This document shows positions 1 through 6,765 of a DNA stretch of 15,376 nucleotides, one piece after another. This DNA is from Chrysochromulina parva (taxonomy: Eukaryota; Haptophyta; Prymnesiales; Chrysochromulinaceae), in assembly GCA_002887195.1 (NCBI GenBank), contig PJAB01001328.1, positions 1 through 15,376 on the forward strand. Reading direction: 5' to 3'. Every line of letters starts with the position of its first letter. The first letter of the stretch is position 1. The translations under genes and the position numbers were made by a program. A model generated the notes under the pieces. That model did not search any database. It saw only the letters and a list, made by a program, of their open reading frames with translations, and was not told where the DNA came from.

Positions 1-544
1 GAGACGATATGAACTTGCGTTTGTGAGACGATGCATCAAGTTGCGTTTGTGAGACGATGCAGTTCGACGAACTTCCGTTTGAGAGACGATTTTTGTGAGA
101 CGATGCAGTTCGAACTTTCGGTTGTGAGACGATGCAGTTCGACGAAGTTGCGTTTGTGAGACGATATGAACTTGCATTTGTGAGACGATGATGAACTTTC
201 GTTTGTGAGACGATACAACTTGCGTTTGTGAGACGATATGAACTTGCATTTGTGAGACGATGATGAACTTTCGTTTGTGAGACGATACAACTTGCGTTTG
301 TGAGACGATTTAGTTGCGTTTGTGAGACGATTTAGTTGCGTTTGTGAGACGATGCAGTTCGACGAACTGACGGCTGTGAGACGATGTTGTGAGACGATGC
401 GGTTCGACTTGTAACAGAAAGAATGAAAACGTCTCACAAACGCAACCGACCAACTATCGTCTCTCAAACGCAACTAAATCGTCTCACAACCGAAACCATG
501 AGTTCCATCGTCTCACAAATAAAAGTCGAAGTCCAAATCGTCTC
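1..544. repeat. Degenerate GAGACGAT satellite in inverted orientation
   Basis: The octamer GAGACGAT occurs 17 times on the + strand between 1 and 398 (starts at 1, 25, 51, 83, 97, 126, 158, 182, 207, 230, 254, 279, 302, 324, 346, 378 and 391), mostly 22-32 bases apart and usually preceded by GTTTGT. From 429 the complement appears instead: one variant at 429 and exact ATCGTCTC at 456, 478, 507 and 537. The block is therefore an imperfect inverted repeat with a centre of about 30 bases near 399-428. A second submotif, GCAGTTCGACGAA or a variant, recurs after some units (near 59, 105, 134 and 354). Long reading frames crossing it are Ser/Arg/Lys-rich products of the repeat and not believable genes. 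Its function is unknown. Confidence 0.9.
158..301. repeat. 72-bp tandem duplication inside the satellite
   Basis: Bases 158-229 and 230-301 are two nearly identical 72-base higher-order units. Each holds three GAGACGAT copies followed in order by ATGAACTTGCATTT, GATGAACTTTCGTTT and ACAACTTGCGTTT. This shows recent expansion of a three-unit block within the older degenerate array. Confidence 0.85.
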
Positions 545-597
545 ACAAACGAAGTATTCTCCGAATTTTGGAACGTGCTGGTGTGAAGGTCGCGGCG

Positions 598-1398
598 ATG
601 TCGGATGCCGCATGTGCTCTGCTCTTTTTCGGCTTGGCAAAAGAATTTCGTAAAACTGTGCTGCCGTCGATCCGCGAGCACATTCTCGCGCACAACCGTG
701 GCTGTGACGTCTTCGCGCACACGTACAACGTGAGTGAGACGTCAAACCCGCGCAACAGTGAGGCACACCAGAAGCTCAACGTGTCAGAGGTGTTTGATCT
801 CACCAGCAACGTCGTCATGGACACGGAGGATGACTTCAGGCGCGCGCGCAACGTGGCACACTATCGCAAGCTCTTCCCGCACAAGGAACGCACCTGGGTC
901 TACCCGACTTCAATGGACAACATGATCAAGCAGTGGCACAGCATTGAACGTGTTTGGCACCTGATGAAGAGCCACATGGTCGCCACGCGTAAAGTGTACC
1001 AGCGCGTGGGGCTCTTTCGTCTGGATGTGTTGTACGTGGACAAGATCGACATCGCGAGCGGCGCACACGCCAACGTGCCACTTCGAAACACACTGGGCTC
1101 CTACATGAACGACCGTCTTTTCTATGGTACGTACCAGCACGCAAAGACATGGGCGACGCGGCGGTTTAGTCTGGCCGATACATACGTGAAAGGCACTTCG
1201 CAAGGGCGCGCGAATGGGCTGCATTCGGAGGAGTTCATGGCTTTCCTGATGCGCGATGTCCGCCCAGCAACCCAGTCACTCTGCTTCCACCGTGTGCGCG
1301 CGGGTGGGCAAATCTTGTGTGATTGCCGATGTTCTGACCGTGGGACCGTGCAGCGCGAACACCTGGAGCGCTTCATGTCATGGTTTCGCTTAGGGTAG
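598..1398 (+). CDS. Glycosyltransferase-like protein of an uncharacterised algal family (DUF7796-like)
   Basis: The protein has 266 residues from the ATG at 598. The frame stays open a little further upstream, but only through a TTG at 568, which is unlikely as a eukaryotic start. The N-terminus reads ALLFFGLAKEF (7-17), then VLPSI (21-25) and CDVFAHTYN (36-44). In the middle are YPTSMDNMIKQWHSIE (from 102) and GLFRLDVLY (138-146), whose R-x-D resembles the metal or sugar-nucleotide site of some glycosyltransferases. From memory, this order of motifs matches a large family of short proteins in diatoms and haptophytes, annotated as hypothetical or DUF7796 and suspected to be glycosyltransferases. 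The activity is inferred and the donor sugar unknown. No signal peptide or membrane segment is clear. The gene begins only about 54 bases from the satellite, so an upstream exon could have been lost. It is in tandem with the EF-hand gene. Confidence 0.75.
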   Translation: MSDAACALLFFGLAKEFRKTVLPSIREHILAHNRGCDVFAHTYNVSETSNPRNSEAHQKLNVSEVFDLTSNVVMDTEDDFRRARNVAHYRKLFPHKERTWVYPTSMDNMIKQWHSIERVWHLMKSHMVATRKVYQRVGLFRLDVLYVDKIDIASGAHANVPLRNTLGSYMNDRLFYGTYQHAKTWATRRFSLADTYVKGTSQGRANGLHSEEFMAFLMRDVRPATQSLCFHRVRAGGQILCDCRCSDRGTVQREHLERFMSWFRLG

Positions 1399-1583
1399 TG
1401 ATGCGTTGGGTCAGACAGATAGTTTTTATAGTTTTATCATATTGGATCGACGAGGATGTCCACCACCGCAAATACCGAAATAGCTAATAGGCCAATGTAA
1501 GGCCGGTAAGCGTACGAGGGCTAAGCCTAAGGCGTGCGCGCGTACCAGACGAGAGAGCGAGAGAGGGCAAGGCGAGCAGCAGC
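1399..1583. promoter_or_regulatory. Short intergenic spacer, probable promoter and leader of the EF-hand gene
   Basis: An AT-rich patch at about 1420-1446 follows the upstream stop codon and could serve its 3' end. A purine-rich GAGAGAGCGAGAGAGGG run (about 1552-1567) lies just before the EF-hand start. The start codon context AGCATGGCC is strong. No TATA box or other defined site is certain. Confidence 0.3.
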
Positions 1584-2423
1584 ATGGCCGTCACCAACGT
1601 GCCCTCCACCTGTGAACACCGGGCGGGGTGTCGCCGAAAACGACGCGCCGCTCTTCAGGCAATGGCACAGGTGAGTTTGGACCATTCTCCATTCACATTC
1701 ACGAGAAGTCGGTTGAACCCAGAGCGGGGACGCCTGTTGGACTCGCCCTCCCTGCCTGGGCGAGCACCCGAAGTGGACCGCAAAAGCATGGCCAGTAAAC
1801 GCGAGGAGGCGGAGGAGAAAAAGCGGCGCGAAAAGGAGCGCCAGGAATTCAAGGCCGCGCAGGAGCTTGAGAGTCTACGGCGCACGTTCAAGCGCATCAA
1901 CAAGTGTGGCGATGGCAAGCTGAGCGCTTCGGATCTTGTGCAGGAGTTTGAGTTCCTCGGTCACAAGGTGAGCGAAAAGGAGGCGGCGCTGACGGTTTGG
2001 GAGGTCGATGATGACAATGACGGCAAGGTGGACTGGGACGAGTTTCGCACAACATTCTTCCGAGTGCGGGATGACGAGTCCAATTGCGAGCCACGGCGGC
2101 TCTTCAACCTTGTCGACTTCTTGATGCTCGACAAGAACCACTCGGGCTCGGTGGATATGGACGAGTGCATCACTCTTCTGTACTCCCGGTTTGGCAAGGA
2201 CTCTGTCGAGAATCACCTCTCTGCCATGAAAGCCGAAGATCACCCCTCGCTGCGCGCGGACGCAGCGAACGAGAAGAACGTCAACTTTTCGTTCTTCGCC
2301 GAGATTCAGCACCGCTGCATGCGGCAGATGCTTGGCAGTGTCATCAAGTCCGGCGGCACGGCAGTACCACAGGTCAAAGGGCTGGGCTTCATCTCGGATC
2401 CTCACATGAAGCACTTGATGTGA
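1584..2423 (+). CDS. EF-hand calcium-binding protein with coiled-coil N-terminus
   Basis: The protein has 279 residues from the ATG at 1584. Residues 1-68 are basic and unremarkable. Residues 69-105 are Glu/Lys/Arg-rich and probably coiled coil. A degenerate EF loop at 106-117 (N at position 1, C at 3, D at 5, G at 6, D at 12) is followed by two canonical loops, DDDNDGKVDWDE (142-153) and DKNHSGSVDMDE (183-194), with all acidic ligands and the closing Glu. It should bind two calcium ions. There is no membrane segment. The broad pattern recalls axonemal or cytoskeletal EF-hand proteins of flagellated protists, but I cannot name an orthologue. A second in-frame ATG at 1788 (residue 69) starts exactly at the coiled coil. 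A donor-like CAG|GTGAGT sits at 1668-1676, so the N-terminal 68 residues are less certain than the rest. Confidence 0.85.
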   Translation: MAVTNVPSTCEHRAGCRRKRRAALQAMAQVSLDHSPFTFTRSRLNPERGRLLDSPSLPGRAPEVDRKSMASKREEAEEKKRREKERQEFKAAQELESLRRTFKRINKCGDGKLSASDLVQEFEFLGHKVSEKEAALTVWEVDDDNDGKVDWDEFRTTFFRVRDDESNCEPRRLFNLVDFLMLDKNHSGSVDMDECITLLYSRFGKDSVENHLSAMKAEDHPSLRADAANEKNVNFSFFAEIQHRCMRQMLGSVIKSGGTAVPQVKGLGFISDPHMKHLM

Positions 2424-2952
2424 GCCGCGCAACACGTGGCTTGGACACGCTCTGAGGCTGGACGCAGCAGCACGTCGAGAGCGATGTCGAACACAATTCG
2501 GACGCGTTCGGCACACACCCGAGTCAACCGCGCTCAACGAGAGCCGCGCCGTGAATTGAAGACGGGAGTGAGCTGTGAGCTGTTGAGCGAGCCCGGTTTT
2601 CGCGAAGGTCCGTAGGCCGGCATAGGGCATTTAGCCGGCATGCAAAAGACGTCAAAAATGGGCGAAACCACGCACACCACGCTGCACGCACACACTCTCG
2701 AATACTCTGGATGCGCCCGTCGCGTCGAACCTGAGGGCAGCTCGACGCGTCGCACGCGCACAGCATCCTCCTGTGTGGGATCAGTCTGTGCTCGCGCACA
2801 CGCCGACCCTTAGTCTTCTCTCCTTCGCTGACTGCGCGGCCTGCCGCGCGATGAGCGTTGGCATGGAGGGTCGCTCTTAGGGCGGCCTCGCGAGCTTGGC
2901 TAGGCGCTTGGCGGCGGCCCACAAGAGAGGGGTGCATGAGAGGGATGCGGCC
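2424..2952. other. Intergenic region between convergent genes
   Basis: These 529 bases lie between the stop codons of the EF-hand gene (+) and the sorting nexin gene (-), so they should hold both 3' ends. Small frames exist on both strands, for example on the minus strand from an ATG at 2937, but they are Arg/Ser/Ala-rich with no recognisable motif. The octamer GCCGGCAT is directly repeated near 2616 and 2633. I see no RNA gene or other structure. Confidence 0.5.
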
Positions 2953-4524
2953 TCATTCAAGAGGTGCGAAGTTGGACACGATCGGGCGGGGCGGCGGCGC
3001 GCCGGAGGGGAGCGCGTCGCTTCCCACCTCGATCGCCTGGAGCCGCGGCAGAAGCTCGCGCCACGCCTGCTGCACGCGCACCGAGTACTCGATCTGGAGG
3101 GAGATGAAGTTGATGACGATGCGCTTCAAGTCGGCCAGTTTCTCAGCTTGGAAGCGCGCCATCTCCGCATCCACACGCGCGGCGATCGCCTCGTATTCGG
3201 CCTTGGCGAGGTTGGTCGACTCCTCCGCCACGGCGAGCTCGCCTGAGAGCACGGCCGCCTTCTCCTCCTTGCCGCCGGCGGCGCGATGCTTCTCGAGCCG
3301 CTCCTTTTTGAGAAGCATCGTCAACTGTGCATCATTGTACTTTTTGACCGCCGCGTCTCGGCACGCGATCGCCGCCTTTGCGGAGGAGAGGATGCGCACG
3401 TACTCCTTCATCGGCTCGTCGAAGGCGAGCTTCTCGCGCTCGGCGAGCTCGTGATACGTGGCGGAGAGCCGGCCCACGCACAGCCCCATCGACGAGATGC
3501 CGTTGGCGAGCGACTCGTTGATCGTTCGCTGGCAGTCGGCGAGCTGGGTGAGCGTGAGCCCGAAGCCCGTCAGCGCCGTGCCGAGCGCCTTGTGACGCTC
3601 AATGTAGCCGCGCGCGTGCTTGTGGACCGAGGCCACCTGCGCCTGCACCGCCGCCGCGTAGTTGCCCATCTGCTGGCACGGCACGTCGGCGAGGGGCAGA
3701 AAGCTCGCGGGCGGCATCTCGGTCATCGACAGCGAGCTGTTGGCCATCTTGAGCAGCCCCGATTTCACGTCCTGAAGCGAGTATGCTTTCGTGCCAAGCG
3801 CCCCACCCTTAGCCTTCTCGCGCCACTGCTCGAGCTCATCGTCCGGCTTCTCGAGGAAGGCTTGCAGGTCGGGGGCGGTGTGGATCATCGGATGCGCCAC
3901 CAGCCGCTGCAGGAAGCGCTGCAGCTGCGAGCGCCGCTCCTCGAGGAAGGCCGCGCTCTGCTGCTGCGCGGTCACCTTGTACGTCGCGACCTGCGCGGCG
4001 TGCTTCTCGGGCAGCGGCGGCACGATGGCGCCCGGAAACGTGGCCACGAGCTGCGTGTGGAGCCAGTCAAAGTCGCGGAAGCGGCGCGTGACGGCGAACT
4101 CGGAATTCACGTACTGCGGCAGCGACGTCTTCGTGCGCACCTCGTACGTGAAGAAAGCCGACATGCCCTCGCCCACCTTGGACGGGCTGCCCACCACGAC
4201 GGCCAGGTCGGGGGAGGCGCCGCCCGCGGCGGGCGGCAGGCTCGCGGTTGCGTCGAAGCGCGCCCCCGACGCTGGGTGGCCTCCGTTGCCGAGCGCCGCT
4301 CCGCCCACGCTGCCCGACGAGAGGTCGAGGTCTTGGAACGAGCTCGCAGTCTTGCTCGCAGCGGCGGCGGCGGCGGGGACGATGGCGGCGCGCGGCGCAG
4401 GCAGCGGTGGCGCAGGTAGTGCAGCCGACAAGTTGTCAGTCCCAGCGGCCGGCGCCGCGGAGAGCGTATCAGACTCGAAATAGGAGGAGGCGCCGCCGTC
4501 GAGCGCGGCGGTGCTGTCCATCAT
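2953..4524 (-). CDS. Sorting nexin with PX and BAR domains (SNX1/SNX2/Vps5-like)
   Basis: The protein has 523 residues from the ATG pair at 4519-4524. The frame stays open to 4587 only through a GTG. Residues 1-105 are a low-complexity Ala/Pro/Gly/Ser arm. The PX domain spans about 106-232 and shows the phosphoinositide-binding RRFRDF (147-152), the PPLPEK turn (169-174) and the downstream RRSQLQRFLQRL helix. The remainder, about 275-505, is helical and charged and fits the BAR domain that bends and tubulates membrane. The order disordered arm, PX, BAR is that of SNX1/SNX2 and yeast Vps5, the membrane-binding subunits that work with retromer to return cargo from endosomes to the Golgi. Length fits the family. 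There is no membrane segment and no intron is evident. The 5' end faces the GTPase gene across 253 bases. Confidence 0.92.
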   Translation of the reverse strand: MMDSTAALDGGASSYFESDTLSAAPAAGTDNLSAALPAPPLPAPRAAIVPAAAAAASKTASSFQDLDLSSGSVGGAALGNGGHPASGARFDATASLPPAAGGASPDLAVVVGSPSKVGEGMSAFFTYEVRTKTSLPQYVNSEFAVTRRFRDFDWLHTQLVATFPGAIVPPLPEKHAAQVATYKVTAQQQSAAFLEERRSQLQRFLQRLVAHPMIHTAPDLQAFLEKPDDELEQWREKAKGGALGTKAYSLQDVKSGLLKMANSSLSMTEMPPASFLPLADVPCQQMGNYAAAVQAQVASVHKHARGYIERHKALGTALTGFGLTLTQLADCQRTINESLANGISSMGLCVGRLSATYHELAEREKLAFDEPMKEYVRILSSAKAAIACRDAAVKKYNDAQLTMLLKKERLEKHRAAGGKEEKAAVLSGELAVAEESTNLAKAEYEAIAARVDAEMARFQAEKLADLKRIVINFISLQIEYSVRVQQAWRELLPRLQAIEVGSDALPSGAPPPRPIVSNFAPLE

Positions 4525-4777
4525 CGTGAATGCGACGCCGCGCGCCCGAATCGAGGTGGTAACTGGTGCGCCGACAGATGGGAACACGCAAAGATAGACG
4601 CACGGCGCCTCCGCGAGAAGACACTGACCGCGGACAACTTTCGTTGAAGGGAAGTCGCGATGATCCTTTCCACACCAGATACATGTACCCCAACATCAAG
4701 GCCGTCCATGGTAGAGCCGGGAAAGTTGACCGAATAAGGGCGCGAGTTCGGCGAAGGTACCTCTTCCGTCCTCTCGA
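4525..4777. promoter_or_regulatory. Probable bidirectional promoter of the sorting nexin and GTPase genes
   Basis: The start codons of the two divergent genes are 253 bases apart, so both 5' leaders and promoters must lie here unless upstream exons exist. The segment is less GC-biased than its flanks around 4635-4740. No TATA box or known operator is recognisable. The call rests on gene arrangement alone. Confidence 0.5.
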
Positions 4778-6106
4778 ATGTCTCCGCCGCATAATGAGCC
4801 CTCTCATAATGAGCCCTCTCTCGTCGCGTCCAAGTTCGCGGCGACGGCCAAGCAGGCGGTCGCCAAGTACATCAATACCGCACGCCGCAACAAGTTCGAC
4901 CACCTGTACAGCACGCTCGAGGACTTTGCTCGCACCGATCCGGGGCGCAGGCGCCTCGTCGTGATTGGGTGCACGGGCGCGGGCAAGTCGACATTGCTCA
5001 ACGTGCTTTCCGGCTGGCGCTTCGTGCAGACGAAGGATAACGACTTCTTGTACCAGTGGCAGGACAAGCCCGCGCCCGAGGGGAGCGATGAGCCGCCGCT
5101 CCCGCCCCTGTTTGAGTCCGTGGCGAGCAGTGAGTCGGTGACAAAGTTCACCTCGTTCGCGAACGTGCACATGTGCGGAGACCCCGAGCGCGAGCTCATA
5201 GTCGTCGACACGCCCGGCCACGATGACTCGGCCGGCTGCAACCTCGAGGACCAGGAGGGGCGCGACACGCTCGCCAAGCTTGCGGCGGACCTGCACAACA
5301 AGCTCAAGGCCCTCGGGCACGTGCATGCGATCTTGGTGCTGCACAACGACGTGGTCTCGAACCGACTCAACCCGGCGACGTACCAGATCCTCAAGATGGT
5401 CGACGAGAAGTTCAGCAAGGCGGGCACCTCCGTGTGGCGCCACGTGGTCGTGGGCTACTCCAAGTGCAACGCGCACGAGACCTCTTGGCGCTCGGGGCTC
5501 GAGGCGAAGCGTAAGGCGCTGCGCGAGGCGATCAAGGCCAAGGTGCCGAACTGCGACGTCGACCTGCCCATCCTCGTGCTCGGCGGTGGTGAGATCGAGC
5601 CCGCGCCGCCCTCGCAGGACGAGTCGAGCGGCGTCGAGCAGCTTTGGCAGTTTGTGGCGAGCGCGCCCGAGCTCGACACGTCCCGCCTGATGCCCTTCGA
5701 GGGAGTGGACGTCAAGATCCAGAAGCTGATCGAGGAGCGCGACCAGGCGGCCGCGCAGGCCAAGGCCGCCATCATCTACATCGCCGTCGTCCTCAAGATC
5801 GTCTGCGTGCTCGCGCTGCTCTTCTGGCGCCACCTGATGCTGCCCGCGTGGCTCTCGATGCTCTTGCTCAACCTGCCCGGACTGTACGACGAGCTCGCGA
5901 TCGTGGCGGGGGTCGTGTACTGGATCGGCCCACAGGACGTCCTCTTCTCCGCCAAACACTTTAACCGGCAATGGGTCCAGCCCCTCGTCAGGACGTATCT
6001 GGGCATCGACCTCGATCATTTGGACATCTCGCAAGCGTCTTCGAACGCGCTCAAGTTTGCAAAGCGCTGCACGGTGAGCCGCGAAATGAAGCCCAAGAAG
6101 GAATGA
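4778..6106 (+). CDS. Membrane-anchored AIG1/TRAFAC-like GTPase
   Basis: The protein has 442 residues from the ATG at 4778. The G1 P-loop GCTGAGKST is at 64-72, strand-plus-G3 VVDTPGHDD has its Asp at 144, and the expected G4 position reads SKCN (228-231), with Asn instead of the usual Asp. Spacing and the GCTGAGKS loop suggest the septin/AIG1 (GIMAP, Toc34) branch of GTPases. The C-terminus has a hydrophobic segment at about 330-350 and another at about 356-382, so the protein is probably a tail-anchored or hairpin membrane GTPase with the G domain in the cytosol. The organelle cannot be read from sequence. The N-terminus carries a perfect in-frame duplication, HNEPSHNEPS (5-14). It is divergent from the sorting nexin gene. 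Dynamin-like or IRG-type GTPase is an alternative, but the middle and GED regions of dynamins are missing. Confidence 0.83.
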   Translation: MSPPHNEPSHNEPSLVASKFAATAKQAVAKYINTARRNKFDHLYSTLEDFARTDPGRRRLVVIGCTGAGKSTLLNVLSGWRFVQTKDNDFLYQWQDKPAPEGSDEPPLPPLFESVASSESVTKFTSFANVHMCGDPERELIVVDTPGHDDSAGCNLEDQEGRDTLAKLAADLHNKLKALGHVHAILVLHNDVVSNRLNPATYQILKMVDEKFSKAGTSVWRHVVVGYSKCNAHETSWRSGLEAKRKALREAIKAKVPNCDVDLPILVLGGGEIEPAPPSQDESSGVEQLWQFVASAPELDTSRLMPFEGVDVKIQKLIEERDQAAAQAKAAIIYIAVVLKIVCVLALLFWRHLMLPAWLSMLLLNLPGLYDELAIVAGVVYWIGPQDVLFSAKHFNRQWVQPLVRTYLGIDLDHLDISQASSNALKFAKRCTVSREMKPKKE

Positions 6107-6765
6107 TGCGAACTGGGGCAGCCCTGCGGCCCGCGCGCCGCATGGACCCCGGATGGACCCCGGATGGCGGCGGTGCCCCGGCGGTGAGGCTGAGATGCTG
6201 GCGATTCCCGATGCCGCGCCCTCGAGAGCAGAGCGTGCGCTCATATGAAGTATTCATGTAAACCATCATATGTGGATGATATTGACTGGGCATGCTGCGC
6301 TCGCGACACCATCTTGTGATTGAATGTGTGGGCCGTGAACTGTGCAATGGAACTGTGTGTACACAGGGACAGGGAGTACAGAAGTTGAGAGTTAGTTGAG
6401 AGTACTGTAGAGTGTTACACTTAACACTACAGTACTCAGATGACTGTCACTGTGGTCGGTCCGGCCAGTGGTGTGCCGACACATTGCGCGTGGCGCTCCC
6501 AGACCGTAATTTGCTTGTTGGATGTTGCTTGTTGCTTGCTCGGGCAATGCCGCTTCCGTTGGCCGCTTCTTGAAAGTTGAAACTGCAAACTCAAACTGTG
6601 AAAGCTGAAACACTTGGAGTTGTGTCATCCATTATGTATGACGAAGCATTAATACGGGGCCCGAATGGGAAAATGAGTTGAGCCCTCGGCGGCTGACGAA
6701 CCATTTATCAAGAAAGGTGTTTCCAACGAACCTACATATGCATTCATTTGCATTGAATACAGTGC
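6107..6765. other. Intergenic region with short repeats and a hairpin
   Basis: No believable gene is seen. After the GTPase stop there is an 11-base direct repeat ATGGACCCCGG (6142-6163). Base composition becomes AT-richer from about 6240. A long hairpin lies at 6400-6437, and TTGCTTG-type motifs recur near 6511-6540. A frame starting at 6522 begins MLLVACSGNAASVG, which is weakly signal-peptide-like, but it stops after 28 codons and I cannot join it convincingly to the next gene. Confidence 0.5.
6400..6437. other. Stem-loop, 16 base pairs with a 2-base bulge and 4-base loop
   Basis: GAGTACTGTAG (6400-6410) pairs perfectly with 6427-6437. After a bulge at 6411-6412, TGTTA (6413-6417) pairs with TAACA (6422-6426), leaving the loop CACT. 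It is isolated in the spacer 366 bases before the next start codon. It may be a transcription or processing element, a cruciform, or the remnant of a small inverted-repeat element. Confidence 0.7.

Noticed and set aside
1..400. CRISPR array
   Set aside because: The conserved part is only about 8-14 bases, the spacing is irregular, the spacers are themselves similar, and the genome is eukaryotic.
36..473. 145-residue minus-strand frame across the satellite
   Set aside because: Its repeated SSHKRK and RLTNES peptides are the translation of the GAGACGAT units. No homology or domain is seen.
2524..2937. 137-residue minus-strand frame with an ATG between the EF-hand and sorting nexin genes
   Set aside because: Arg/Ala/Ser/Cys-rich with no motif, and it lies where two 3' ends converge.
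3286..4419. 377-residue open frame on the plus strand opposite the sorting nexin
   Set aside because: Arg/His/Leu-rich antisense artefact. The minus-strand PX and BAR motifs show which strand codes.
4469..6244. 591-residue open frame on the minus strand opposite the GTPase gene
   Set aside because: It mirrors a GC-rich real gene, has Arg/Leu/Val-rich composition without motifs, and overlaps the sorting nexin start. The opposite strand has a clear GTPase.
6522..6608. Possible signal-peptide exon (MLLVACSGNAASVG) for the propeller protein
   Set aside because: The hydrophobic core is short, the frame stops after 28 codons and no good donor joins it in phase to the acceptor-like site near 6762.
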